DNA of 64,000 nucleotides from Nilaparvata lugens (taxonomy: Eukaryota > Arthropoda > Insecta > Hemiptera > Delphacidae): NCBI RefSeq assembly GCF_014356525.2, contig NC_052514.1, positions 7,912,837-7,976,836 on the forward strand, written 5' to 3'. Below, in pieces: positions 47,497 through 58,228 of this stretch. Below the pieces are notes generated by a model, which worked only from the letters and a program-made list of their open reading frames with translations, searched no databases and was not told the DNA's origin. The stretch's first letter is position 1, and each line of letters opens with the position of its first letter. The position numbers and the translations under genes are program-made.

Positions 47497-48545
47497 ATGG
47501 TAGCGACTAGAACCGGAGCCGGAGACAGTGGAGATACGACCACCGAAGATTCGATGCAGTCAACCAGCCGGCACACCGAGTCTACATTCGCCGGCTGGCC
47601 TGCACAGACCACCGGTCAAACCGACAGCAGCATGACGCAGCCGCCCGCTTCCACCAGTGAAACCGGGGCAACGCAGCCACCCGCCTTCACCAGCAAGCCC
47701 GCTCGACCAACCACCCTGCAACCCAGCGCGCTGACCGTCAACCTGCCTGCTCCACCGTCAACCTCTAGTCACGCCACTACCGCAACCAGCAACATGGCCA
47801 ACTTACCTGCTCCAGCCGTCAGCTACACCGGCAACCTCAGCCAGCTGACCAGCATAGCGACCCTGCTACCGTTCTTCCGCGGCAAGCTCCATGAAACCCC
47901 ATCACCTTCATGCGACAGTGCACCGAGCTGCTACAGGGTCACCACATTCCCAGCTATACCTAGGTCATGCTTCTAAAAGCGCAACTACAAGACGACGCCG
48001 CTGCCTGGTGGAGAGACTACAGAGAATTCGTCACCACCTGGGAACAGTTCCGTGACCGACTTCAGGCCCGTTTCTCGGGAGCCCATAAAATCGCAGCCAC
48101 TCACACGGAATTTTATGGCACCACCCACAAACCGAACCAGCCAGTGGAGCGATTCATCCATCAGAAGCTCCAACTACAGCAGCACTTAGGAACCAACCTG
48201 GCTGAAGACGAGGTGATCGCCCTGCTCATCGGTCAGCTGAGTTCCGAGCTTCGCACCCTAGTTCGAGCTGCTCGTCCCACGAACTATGAAGAGCTGATCA
48301 TGATCGCCAACGACCTGGAAACCGACCTCAACAGTCGTCTAAAATATAAGCCGCCTCAACCTACGGCACCCGCAGGGCCACCCCATCGAGAGCCGCCGCC
48401 GAGGTTCAACTACAACCAGCTTCCTCAGTGTCATTACTGCCCGGCCAAGCATTTTCATCGCAACTGCCCAGAACTCGCAAAGAAACGGCAGGGAAACGGC
48501 GATACTGGAGAGACTCGGACTCCACCCCTCCAGCATGGAAAGTAG
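47497..48545 (+). pseudogene. Retrotransposon gag, with frameshift and stop
   Basis: The ATG at 47497 opens a Thr/Ser/Pro-rich N-terminus (TQPPASTSETGATQPPA). The frame shifts near 47900-47905, and a TAG at about 47961-47963 interrupts the second frame just before VMLLKAQLQDDAAAWW. From 47967 the capsid region is clear: WWRDYREFVTTWEQFRDRL, then ATHTEFYGTTHKPNQPVERF, KLQLQQHLG and DEVIALLIGQL. It ends with one zinc knuckle CHYCPAKHFHRNCPE, which departs from the usual CX2CX4HX4C spacing. Gag would form the particle. The 3' end overlaps the pol frame by about 118 bp, as in many gag-pol frameshift elements. Confidence 0.88.
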
Positions 48546-48550
48546 GAGTC

Positions 48551-51028
48551 CACTACACTAACGATGAGGTGCAAGACCCGCAGTGCCAGCCTCGCAGGTC
48601 ACCACCCCAACTACAAGCGATAATCGTCACCAAACCGACCAGCCAGTCATTCCTTGGTCACGCCACTGTGGACCCTGCCAGCGTCACCAAGCCTCCTTCC
48701 AACATCACCGAAGACCCCTCGCTCTTCTCGGCTGACGGAGACTCTCCACAGTACCTAGCAGCCGCACCTCCACGGGCTATCAAGAATGACCCAGTACCAG
48801 TCGTCACCTGGGTCACCATCTCACAACAGCAACCGCGTCCGGCACACCCTTGCGCGTCAACCACCCAGCCATCACTCATGACCGTCTCACTCACAACGGA
48901 TCGATCGCCTACCCGTCACGCCACCGTAGACCCTGCTAGCGTCGCTAAGTCTCCTTCCAATGTAACCGAAGACCCCTTGCTCTTCCCGGCTGACAGAGAC
49001 TCTCCACAGCACCCAGCAGCCGCGCCTCTACTGGCCCGCGAGAGGACAGCATCACTAGCCGACGATGAGCGTGTCATCGACCACCAGCCTGGGGAGGAAC
49101 ATGCAACTGTGACCCACACGCACCCGCCACCTACCGGGATCGCTGTCATGGACGGAGTCACCAACACTGCCCTCGCCGCAGTCGACGACCAGGTCACCAA
49201 TGCTGACCCAGCCGCATTCAGCCACCAGGTCACCAACACTGCCCCAGCCGCAGTCAGCCACCAGGTCACCAACACTGACCCAGCCGCCGTCAACCAGCGG
49301 GTCACCAACTCTGCCCCAGCCGCAGTCAGCCACCAGGTCACCAACACTGCCCTGGCCGCAGTCACCGACAAGGTCACCAACACTGCCGCCCCAGTAGTCA
49401 ACAACCACATCACTAGCCCTCCGCCCAGCCAAGCACCGAACCTAGCCGTGATCCAGATAGACGGACAGACTCTACCCCGGATCCCTGTCATCCTCGCGGG
49501 TAAACAACTACACGCTCTACTCGATTCAGCCGCAACGCACAACTTCGTGAGAGCTGCCCACCTCGACCACGGTACACGGATCCAACCGCTGAAGCTACCT
49601 GTACTGCTGGCCAACCGTCCCACTAGCTGCGAAACGGCCATACAAGGACATCTGGAACTCCAGATCCAACAGCACATTCAAAATATTCCCTTCCTAGGTC
49701 TACCTGACCTACGCGAAGACATCATCTTGGGACGACCATGGTTTCGGGAGAATAAGGCAGTGCTTGACTTTGAGCAAGACAGGCTAATCTATGGCAAGAT
49801 GCAGCGAGATACGATCTTCTGGATAGCGCAACCACCAGACTCAAAAGAGATGGACACTCACCTGGTTGACAAGTTACTAGAAGACACGCCCAGCGACCAG
49901 CACCGACGGTTAACAGTATTACTGCAACAACACGCAAAATTGTTCATGGAGCAGATGCCACCCTCCATCACCACGGCCGCCACCATGACAATTCAACTCA
50001 ACAGCTCAGAAATACGCAGCCAGCGGCCTTACCGATACTCACGGGAGAAACTGCAAATTATCGAGTCCGAAGTTGCCGCCCTCAAGGAACGCAACCTGGT
50101 AGAAGCCAGTGATTTGCCTTACAACTCTCCAATCGTCGTTGTCCCCAAGAAGGACGGCACATCACGGTTCTGCATCGATTACCGATGGCTGAATTCCATC
50201 ACCGTTCCAGCCACGGCACCGCAGATGACCCTACAGGACGTCATTCGAAGCCTGGGAACTTCAAAAATATTCAGCTCACTCAACCTACGGATGGGATACT
50301 GGCAGGTACCACTCGCACCCCAGTCTCGACCTTACACGGCCTTCACCACTCCCTACGGCGAAAAGCTACAATTTAAAGTCATGCCTTTCGGCCTACGAAA
50401 TGCACCCAGCTGCTTCCAATCCATGATGAACAAGGTACTGAGTGGATACATCGACAAGTTCTGCTACGCTTATCTCAACGACATCATTGTGTACTCGGAT
50501 ACCTGGGAAGAACACTTACTCCACTTAGCCAAAGTGTTTGAACGGTTAAATCTATACAATCTCTCTGTCTCAGCAGCAAAATGCCAGATCGGCCGCAAGC
50601 AACTTGAATACCTCGGTCACATAATCACCTCCGAGGGCAACCAAGCAAAACCGCAGGCTATCCTAGCTGTGACTTCTGCCCAACCACCCACCACCAGAAA
50701 GAAACTGCAAGAATTTCTCGGAGTAGTCGGCTGGCTACGAGAATTTTTACCCAACGCCGCTGACGTTTGTGCGCCTCTGTCTGAGCTACTTAGCACGAAG
50801 ACGCGATCAAAATGGTCACCAACAGAAGAGACAGCTTTCCGCTGCCTACAAGCATTGACTGCCAACATCCAACCACTCTGTCGACCAGATTTCTCCAAGA
50901 CCTTCATCCTACAGACAGACACCAGCAAGGTCGGTATAGGGGCTGTCCTATACCAAGAAATCAACAATGACCGGAACAACAGTATCACAGTAACGCACAA
51001 GAGTGCCTTGCGGTTGTCTGGGCAATAA
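48551..51028 (+). pseudogene. Retrotransposon pol: protease, RT, RNase H start
   Basis: A long frame open from about 48428 (overlapping gag) to 51028. First comes a linker of about 330 residues with repeats. Then the protease core LHALLDSAATHNFVRAAHL at about 49507-49560, with DSA rather than the usual D-[ST]-G. RT follows from about 49970: RFCIDYRWLNSIT, motif A FSSLNLRMGYWQ (Asn at 50282-50284 where an Asp normally binds metal), PFGLRNAPSCFQSMM, and motif C YLNDIIVYS (Asn at 50477-50479 in place of the first Asp). RNase H starts FILQTDTSKVGIGAVLYQE. The frame ends THKSALRLSGQ at 51028 after a small deletion and shift. Two missing catalytic aspartates make the RT inactive by family knowledge. 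Confidence 0.9.
49157..49408 (+). repeat. Seven 36-bp coding repeats (VTNTAPAAVSHQ)
   Basis: Seven back-to-back units, each GTCACCAAC... encoding a 12-residue motif VTN[TAS][AD]xAAVxxx, in frame within pol between gag and protease. A larger, older duplication precedes it: HATVDPASVTKPPSNITED (about 48660-48720) and HATVDPASVAKSPSNVTED (about 48917-48975). Confidence 0.9.
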
Positions 51029-52075
51029 ACCGATATCGCCCTTACCTGGAAGGCAGGCCATTCATACTCCGTACCGACAATAAGGTGATTACCTGGTTAC
51101 AAACTGCAAAGGACAGCCGCGCCAAACTCACTCGATGGGCCCTGCTCCTACAAGAATTTGACTTCACCCTAGAACACTGCCCGGGTAAAGAGAATCAGTT
51201 CGCCGACGCACTGTCATGGCAACCCGACAACGAAAAAGTTGAGGAGACCAGTCAACAACTAGAATGAACCATGCCTCCCGACATCCTGCCAGTCACCAGT
51301 GAACCCGCTACGCTAGCAAGCATCGAAACCGAAACTGAACTGTTAGAAGAGATTCGGAAAGCACAGGCCACAGACGACCATATCAATGCGCAGGTGCAAC
51401 GATGGATGGAGATCGAACCCCGACCGTTGGAGGATCAACCGGGAACTGATCAAGTATTCCTCACCAGTTACCGCCTACACAACCGACTCTGGGAGAAGAA
51501 GACACGTGACAGTTGGCGAATAGTCATACCGCCCAACTTTCGCACCCGGCTACTGTTCCGCTATCACGACGATGATCTAATGGGACATCCAGGCTACGCC
51601 GAAACCTACCGAAACATCGCTACATACTACACTTGGCCCCGTATGAAGGCGCAGATAACCGTGAACGTACAAAATTGCCTGCTGTGTAGCTGCTCAAAAG
51701 CGTACAACCAGAATCACGAACCTATGCAACGACCGCGACGGTCTACTAGACCATGGGAAACCGTATGTCTCGATCTGATGGGCCCCTACCCACTCTCCAA
51801 GCAAAGGAAATTATCTCAATAGGAAGGGAGACCCGATAGCCGATACACAGCCTCGTTACCAGATCGGCGACCATGTGCTCACACGGAATCATCAACTCTC
51901 AAACAAGGCTCAGAAATTCCACGCGGGCCTAGCACCCAGATGGAAGGGACCATATACGGTCGCCCACAACCAAGGAGCTGTCTACTGGATCACCCGTGAC
52001 AACGAGACCATCAAGGTGTACGAGACTCAACTACGCCCGGCTCCAACCATCAACCAGCAACATCTCTTGGAATAA
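51029..52075 (+). pseudogene. Retrotransposon RNase H end and integrase, core deleted
   Basis: In a second frame the RNase H continues (ECLAVVWAINRYRPYLEGRP, then TDNKVITWL and HCPGKENQFADALSWQPD), stopping at TGA 51265-51267. From 51271 comes integrase: the zinc finger HDDDLMGHPGYAETYRN ... CLLCSC (HHCC) and the first core residues WETVCLDLMGPYPLSKQRK at about 51758-51805. The rest of the DDE core is missing; the sequence jumps to the C-terminal module (YQIGDHVLTRN, then APRWKGPYTVAHNQGAVYWI) ending at 52075. Integration activity is therefore lost. Confidence 0.88.
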
Positions 52076-52280
52076 CAACCCACCTGTTGGGGGAGACCCT
52101 TCTGGTCTTATTTATGTAATTATTGACCACAACCCACCTGTTGGGGGAGACCCTTCTGGTCTCACTTCTGTAAAATTATCGCCCAATGGCACTTTTGTAT
52201 ATTTTGTAAACATTGTATCTTGTTTTTTGCAATCAATAAATTCTCGCCATGGCTACCTCAAACCGGGGGGGGGGGGGAAT
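52076..52280 (+). other. 3' untranslated segment and polypurine tract
   Basis: Two direct copies (about 57-bp period) of AACCCACCTGTTGGGGGAGA followed by CCCTTCTGGTCT at 52077 and 52133. A run of 13 G and AAT (52265-52280) directly precedes the 3' LTR and serves as the polypurine tract for plus-strand priming. Confidence 0.8.
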
Positions 52281-53186
52281 TGATACCTCCCTTGCATTCG
52301 CTACCTTTCTGCCGCTCTGCTCTGCTCCCCACGCCACGCATCAACCAAATGAGTGGTTGACCCACCCGCCACCAGGGTGCGCCTCAGTTGCCGCCACCCA
52401 TTCCTGCGTTTCTATTGGCCGAGCACCGCCGGCCAGTAGCAGCGCAGGTGAACTCGGGGACTGTGAATAAAAGGGGGCTACTCAGCTACCCTCGATAGCA
52501 CTTGCTCACTACCGAGACCAGGAGCAGAGCAGCAAGCAGGCCAATGAGGGAACCACGGCGAGACTAACCGCAACCTGAGGTGTCTTCCTTGTCTACTACC
52601 CAGCCGATGCCTAGGAGGAACCGAGCCGGCCGCCGAATCCAGAAGAGGAGGAGAGGCTGAGGCTGTACACCGCCACGCCCCAAGACTTAGCGCCCCAGCC
52701 TAACAACTGGCGCGCGGTTCTGGATGCGCGGGTTGGGTGCCGAACCGACATCGGAGTGTGTGCAGCGGAAGCCTACGACCCTGCCTGCCCAGGGTTTGAC
52801 CGAGGGCCCCTTCTAAACGAGGAAGTGGTCGAGGAGGTCCTCCCGGCAGAGATTCGGCACGACCTCTGGCTAGTAGATCACCCGGTCAGCCCTCTCTGTA
52901 GCCCGGGTAAACCAGAGTGGAGTCTGCGAACCATTGACTTGAGCTCCTGCTGGCCTGCTTTCGCACCAGACGGACCTGCCCGGGACCCTCGCGCGGCGTG
53001 GTATCGTGCCAGTCGACGACTACTAAACATCTAGCCTGCCTTGGTCCCTTTTAGGGCCACCAGCAACAAACTTGGCCTTTTTCAGGGCCACCAAAAAGCC
53101 ATTTTTTCAGACAGTGGTAACAAACCCCTCGCTTGACCTGACTGACTAGCCCAATTGATGAACGAGCCACACATTCCACCATATCA
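52281..53186 (+). repeat. 3' LTR (906 bp)
   Basis: Starts TGATACCTCCCTTGCATTCG and ends CATATCA. Relative to the 5' LTR it lacks the GAGACCACTACCAG repeats and about 28 bp that truncate the LTR ORF, and it shows scattered C/T and G/A differences. Confidence 0.93.
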
Positions 53187-53760
53187 AAATGATCATGCAA
53201 CCCAGTGCCAGATAATTCGAATTCAGCTGAACTGATATAGTTGGAGAATTCTAAATCAGCCGTTAGAGATTCTTGAATAATGACTTTTTGAATAAGGTAT
53301 TCTAACCTTGATATTCTATCTTCTTTTGTAATAATAGTAGGAATTTTCCCCCTGACAACGTATATATTTTGGAACATTGGAATATTCAGGAACATTTCTA
53401 TAACAATCCACACAATTCATGATGATCAGAAGTCTTTGAAAAAAATAGATACCTGTTGACAAACAACCCGAAACACAAACGAGTTAATATCATGGATGGA
53501 ATCATAATCTGTGATCAAGTTTGAGACCATGAGAAGACGTGGTGTATACATTGTATTCAGTGAATTGCATTCACTGAAACAACAGCACACAAAACTAAAT
53601 CTTGCAAGAACAATATTCAATTCAAGGGTCAGAGCAGGAAATAATAAGGATATGATACCAATATAATTATTCCACAACAGACATAAGCTAATTTCAATTC
53701 TTCAATCATTGACAACATTCACAGAATAAACAGCATACCAGAGTTATGCTCCACTTCAGT
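53187..53760 (-). other. Spacer between G and the LTR element
   Basis: Continuation of the F-box spacer interrupted by the retrotransposon. 53187-53560 matches 40861-41215 and 53570-53760 matches 44100-44302. No gene. Confidence 0.7.
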
Positions 53761-55023
53761 CTACCCAAACTTGAATACTACTACTTGATTGGAAGAAGTA
53801 TCAAGAATTATAATTCTCAACTCCGTCACACTAGCAACGACAAATTTGTCACTTATTTGCTCAGGGATTGCTAAAGTAAGCAGTTGGTTATTCCTTTCCC
53901 AGTCAAAAACGTGAAGTGTTTTGTCAGACCAATTACGAATCACAGCAATATTATCAAACACAGTCCACAGTTTTAAGGCATAAGATGGGATGTCTGACCA
54001 TTTTCTTGTGACTAGATTCAATATTCTGAATCTTCGATAACTTAAAACTTCTTTAACAACTATATAATCATTATGTGCACATTGAATTTTACGAAGTATA
54101 GGTGATTCACTCTTGTGGGAAAAGATGATGGAGTAACTCTGTTTACTGATTACTTGAATGTATTTGTACTCAAATATAGAAAGCAGGAAAATGAAATGAC
54201 TGTTTGAATGCAGGCTTTGAACTTTTCCATCAACAGAGAAAGTGTGTTTGAGTGTGGACCCATGGTTCGAATCACTTTTCAAGTTGTGAATTTCAATTAC
54301 AGAAGTGTCCTCAGCATCGAATGTGTTCGAGATGACCAGACAACCATCAAATAAACTAATATGCTGTGAATAAAAGGCATGGTACTTCTGCTCGAATTTT
54401 AGTTCAAGAGTATGTTTACACCAAGCTTTCACAAATCGCTTATTGTCTGAAACAGCTATGTAGTTTCTATCCATTTTCGGGGAAATATCACAAATGTGAT
54501 TCGTATTCCATCTATCAATAGTTTTCATTTCAGTGTTAGGCGCTAGTAAGGCATTGTAGTAATGCAATGCTGCTGAAGATTCATGAAAACTAATCCAAAT
54601 TATAGATCCTCCCATGATACATACTTCCTTTACGCGACCGAAACCAGAGTATTGAAAATGATTGTTTGTCTTTCTCAACTCTGCATTAATATGAACTACA
54701 GAAAAATAAATTGGTTGTCTAACTCCGTTTTCGGTCGCATATGCGAAGAAGTAGGGACATTGGTCATAATGGTAATTGGAAGCAAGTTCATCGACGCCAA
54801 AAACATTAAAATATGAAAACTCGTTACTTATGGGAAAACAATGAACAGAGTATTTTCCGTTTTCCCAATTGTATTTCAAACGCGATATTTGTCGTTGCTG
54901 AAAACATTTGATTGTGCTGCTCCAAAGCTGGCTCACACTGCTACAATTTTCCAGATCATTTGCCGATAGAAGTGATAAAATCATATATGTCACTTCTTCA
55001 GGAAAGGAACCAACAAAGTCCAT
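53761..55023 (-). CDS. F-box/beta-propeller-like protein, copy G (intact)
   Basis: 420 residues from ATG 55023. The frame is open further upstream into the intron (to 55092), but the acceptor TTTTTTGACAG at 55040-55045 and the conserved MDFVGSF start decide for 55023. The F-box at residues 5-44 reads SFPEEVTYMILSLLSANDL then CSSVSQLW. Propeller-like units follow: FVKAWCKHTLELKFEQ, SVIEIHNLKSDSNHGS, IQVISKQSYSIIFSHK, RFRILNLVTRKWSDI, LHVFDWERNNQLLTL, RIIILDTSSNQVVVFKFG. Expected role: SCF ubiquitin-ligase substrate receptor, target unknown. It lacks the insert found in F. The upstream region differs from that of C-F and is shared with copy A. Together with F this is the only copy seen with no break. 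Confidence 0.86.
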   Translation of the reverse strand: MDFVGSFPEEVTYMILSLLSANDLENCSSVSQLWSSTIKCFQQRQISRLKYNWENGKYSVHCFPISNEFSYFNVFGVDELASNYHYDQCPYFFAYATENGVRQPIYFSVVHINAELRKTNNHFQYSGFGRVKEVCIMGGSIIWISFHESSAALHYYNALLAPNTEMKTIDRWNTNHICDISPKMDRNYIAVSDNKRFVKAWCKHTLELKFEQKYHAFYSQHISLFDGCLVISNTFDAEDTSVIEIHNLKSDSNHGSTLKHTFSVDGKVQSLHSNSHFIFLLSIFEYKYIQVISKQSYSIIFSHKSESPILRKIQCAHNDYIVVKEVLSYRRFRILNLVTRKWSDIPSYALKLWTVFDNIAVIRNWSDKTLHVFDWERNNQLLTLAIPEQISDKFVVASVTELRIIILDTSSNQVVVFKFG

Positions 55024-55039
55024 TGACTCCAAAGTAATC

Positions 55040-55672
55040 CTGTCAAAAAAGGAAATAGAACAAATATACAGCAAATGGCATGATGAAAACAAAAGAAATT
55101 AATAAAAACAATAAAAAAACTTGTAGTATCCTCTTATTAGAACATTTTAATGACTAGTTTCAACCTACTTTGGCCATTTTTGAAAGTGAAGTGATTTTAG
55201 AAATATTAATTATTACAACTATCTTTTGTACATGTGACAGATCAGTACAAAGATATACCTCTGTGATTAATACAAATTTGAATCTGAATGAGAAGCCATT
55301 CAAGAGCTGATGGGGCAGCATTGGCAAAATGGTCAGCAGCATATGATTGCCATTAGCAGTGGCGGGGAGGGCCTAGTTGTAAGCTTTGATCATATCCTGA
55401 AACATCCGATGCCTAAACTATAGACTATAGGAGCACCACAGTCACACTGAACTGAAGGACGGATATTTATGAAGTATGTGACCCTGTTTTAGTCCTTCCA
55501 GACAGGGAAAGCTCAAATCAAATAAAAAACTTTTCTGCTCTTCATTGGGCTCCACAAAGGATGATTTATGTATTTAATCATAAAATAGGGCTCCACAAAG
55601 GATGATTTATGTATTTAATCATAAATCACATGTGTTTAATCATAAATCACAGGTATTTACCATCTCTATAAA
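55040..55672 (-). other. Upstream region of copy G (Penelope-like tail motif)
   Basis: Right-arm partner of 14000-14576. The minus strand carries ATGGCCAAAGTAGGTTGAAA then CTAGTCATTAAAATG, a motif like the end of Penelope-like elements. A local duplication of GGCTCCACAAAGGATGATTT occurs at 55549 and 55590. The usual F-box upstream block is absent, so G and A probably have a different first exon or promoter. Confidence 0.5.
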
Positions 55673-55675
55673 GTA

Positions 55676-56153
55676 TTTGGGCTTGACTGAAGATGAGCTT
55701 CTAACTTGGAATTTGCATATCAGGAAACTGAAAAGCTTTGCTTCCATCTCCTGAGAAAGTTTTATCATATCAGACATGTTCTCCCAAATAGAATTATTCG
55801 GAGCATGTATTTTGCATTTGTACAAGTCGAGTTATGGTATTTCTTGTTGGGCCTCGACATATTTATCACATTTTATGCCAATTATCATATTGCAGAAGGC
55901 TTTTATTCGGGTTATCTTTGGTGAAAGTAGACATGCCCACTCCTACCCCCTTTTCAGAGAATCATCGATATTGCATCTGCGTCATTTATATGTATTCAAA
56001 GTTCTTTCTTTATTCTTTAGGCCAAGTGGTAATCGAGGTGCGGATGTTGCTTGTAATACGAGAGGTAATACTAGAGGGTTTATAATTCCACCCAGAAAAG
56101 TTTCTAGCATGTCGAAAATTTCATGTTTTCTGCTCAAAATGTCTCGACATTGA
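55676..56153 (+). pseudogene. Non-LTR retrotransposon RT C-terminal fragment
   Basis: Begins YLGLTEDELLTWNLHIRKL (the thumb region following LINE RT palms). In shifted frames it continues HVLPNRIIRSMYFAFVQ, then SYGISCWASTYLSHF, LQKAFIRVIFGESRHAHSY and SSILHLRHLYVFKVLSLFF. The order matches the C-terminal part of LINE ORF2 proteins. At least two frame changes. It starts exactly where the left and right arms stop matching (about 55673), so it marks an insertion or breakpoint. Confidence 0.75.
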
Positions 56154-57238
56154 CGAACATAAACATTAATTAAAAAATAACTATAGATCGGATAAAAATT
56201 ATCCAGACACCAATAGAAAGGACACATTCTCCCCGTTAATTTGATATAAAATTATTACCCATTACAACGCCCCATGATTCTGAGAGTAGTGATATTCAAA
56301 AGAAAAACAAATTTTCGCGATGTTTCCAATTTTATCATATAAGTTAAATTTCCTTTTGATCCTTCAACCCTGAAACTTTTCTAGCACTACTAGGATTTCG
56401 GGGATGATATTCTACATCCAATTCTGACGTTGAATTGGAAATTTGAGAAAGTTGCAATTTTACACGATTTGGCAACCCTGTAATTTCTTGGGATGGAGGG
56501 CCAAGTCTCAAATGCAATTTATATATATAAATATATATATATAATATATTTATATATATATAAATGCAATATATACTTTACACAAACTATAGTTGGCCGC
56601 ATTTGATTGTTCATCATTTTCCCAAAAAAGGCATTCTTCCTACGTAGAGGGGGAGGGATACAATATTGCTTGGTATTGGAAGCCAACGTGCTGGAGTAGA
56701 TTCAAGATATCCAGTAATGATTCTCATAGTTTAGAGATGGAAATAAATTGGAAATTGCATTTGTTCAAATGCTAATTAATGAATAATTATTATTAAACGG
56801 AAACCCCAATCAAATGCTGTAAATCACCCCATAGACTTCTGCTACTGCAAATATTGACAACAGCTACATGAAAATTCGATGAGCGCTATTATCCAAAAAT
56901 TATTTGCCAGTCCGGCAAACAAACCTGTTATCTCCTAACTGCCAGTCAGTAATGCTTAACATTATACCAAATTGACAGTTTAATTAGGATTTTCGTTTAA
57001 TAATAATAATAATTATTATTATTCTCATAAATGACCAAGCAAAGAGAGATCTAAGATTCAAATCGACGGTTTCGCATTTCTCTTCATGTTTATAATATGC
57101 TTGAAGGTTTAAATATATTTATGTTCCGCATTTACGGCAAAATTCCACAGTAGATTTCATGAATTTTGACAGGTATGTTCTTTTTAAACTCCGCGACGAC
57201 GTAAGGTTTTTCGAAATTTTTGTTTTTAAAGATAATAG
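56154..57238. other. Intergenic repeats; AT microsatellite and arm match
   Basis: 56519-56576 is an AT-only microsatellite capable of folding. From about 56790 to 57240 the sequence is the inverted match of 12640-13130 (ATTGACAACAGCTACATGAA, GTTTGCCGGACTGGCAAATA). No gene. Confidence 0.65.
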
Positions 57239-57506
57239 TGCCCGGTTTCTCAGTCGTTCCATAAACTGTTTATCCATTCAATAACTTTATTGAATCGATA
57301 AACATGAGAAAGGCGTTTCTAGAACGCTCCCTAAACTTATTGAATCCTTAAATCTCTCGATAAACACTATATGCCTGGTTTCTCAGTCGTTCCATAAGCT
57401 GTTTATCCATTCAATAACTTTATTGAACCGATAAATATGAAAATTGCGTTTCTAGAACGTTCCTTAAACTTATTGAATCTATAAATCTATCGATAAACTA
57501 TAGTGC
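57239..57506 (+). repeat. Two tandem units of about 125 bp
   Basis: Each unit reads GGTTTCTCAGTCGTTCCATA, then TTATCCATTCAATAACTTTA, then GCGTTTCTAGAACGYTCC, and ends with ATCGATAAACWMTA. Units start near 57243 and 57369. Related words (TTTGAGAAACCAATAAA) reappear at 57912 and 58610, suggesting the ends of a larger element. Confidence 0.75.
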
Positions 57507-58228
57507 CAAAATCCAGTCTATAAATATTTATGGAATGGATAAATTTCTCAAATTTTTGGTGGCAATCAAAAAATTAAGTTAGAAAAATTAAATTACAAAA
57601 TAAAATTAAAATTAGTGTAGATCACCAGTATTTTAAAAACAAAACAGAATCAAAGTTGCACTATGTTTAGCATTGATAGCCCTCATTTGGTGTCAGCCAT
57701 CTTGTTTTGGAGACATCAGCCAAAAGATGTCAGTACTGTAGGAAATTACCTCACAACAGGAAGCATGGAATAAACATCCAAGATTTGGTTGGTTACCATA
57801 GGAACCATGTATAAAGTTTGTTTACGAAAGTGCTAGTTTTGGATCATGCCATGTTTCCAGATTCATTGAACAGATAAATCGTTCCATAGCTATGGATTCT
57901 ATAAATATGTTTGAGAAACCAATAAAAATTTATTGATTGGATAAAGTTATTGAATCAATAGCTATAGCGTTGTTTCTTCTTCTTCTTTGACTACCGTACG
58001 CCTAATCACAATCATATGGGATAAGCTATAGATTTGTTTATTGAACGAAATAATGCCAAAATCAAGCCTATAATAATAATTATTTATATCGAATCGATAA
58101 TTTTGTTTAAAGGTTATGTTGGAATGTTTTGTGTTCGATGTTCTGTTATTTTAATATATTGAAATGGATCTACTGTAGATATAATTAGGTACAGCAGCAG
58201 TTCAGATGATGGAGTGTTTGAGTTAGAT

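Larger units (their letters stand above)
46208..53186 (+). mobile_element. Ty3/gypsy LTR retrotransposon, decayed
   Basis: 6,979 bp bounded by LTRs that start TGATACCTCC and end CATATCA (so TGATA...TATCA). The flanking tetramers are GAAT (46204-46207) and AAAT (53187-53190), a 4-bp target duplication with one mismatch. Internal order: primer-binding site, gag, protease, reverse transcriptase, RNase H, integrase zinc finger and start of core, deletion, GPY/F-type C-terminus, polypurine tract. Domain order RT-RH-IN defines Ty3/gypsy. No envelope ORF. Much richer in G+C than the AT-rich host sequence around it. Lesions in every gene make it non-autonomous. It sits in the F-box spacer between copies F and G. 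Confidence 0.95.

Noticed and set aside
48916..49677. 253-codon open frame on the minus strand opposite pol
   Set aside because: It is the antisense of a high-G+C repetitive coding stretch. Its residues mirror the 36-bp repeat and it shows no domain.
46208..53186. Endogenous retrovirus with envelope
   Set aside because: No envelope frame between integrase and the 3' LTR. The interval 52076-52280 is only about 200 bp, so it is a plain Ty3/gypsy retrotransposon.
55834..56227. Overlapping frames of 81-125 codons on both strands
   Set aside because: They are pieces or shadows of the LINE RT tail, not separate genes.
56519..56576. Possible replication origin or regulatory AT element
   Set aside because: A plain AT microsatellite. 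Nothing beyond base composition supports a function.
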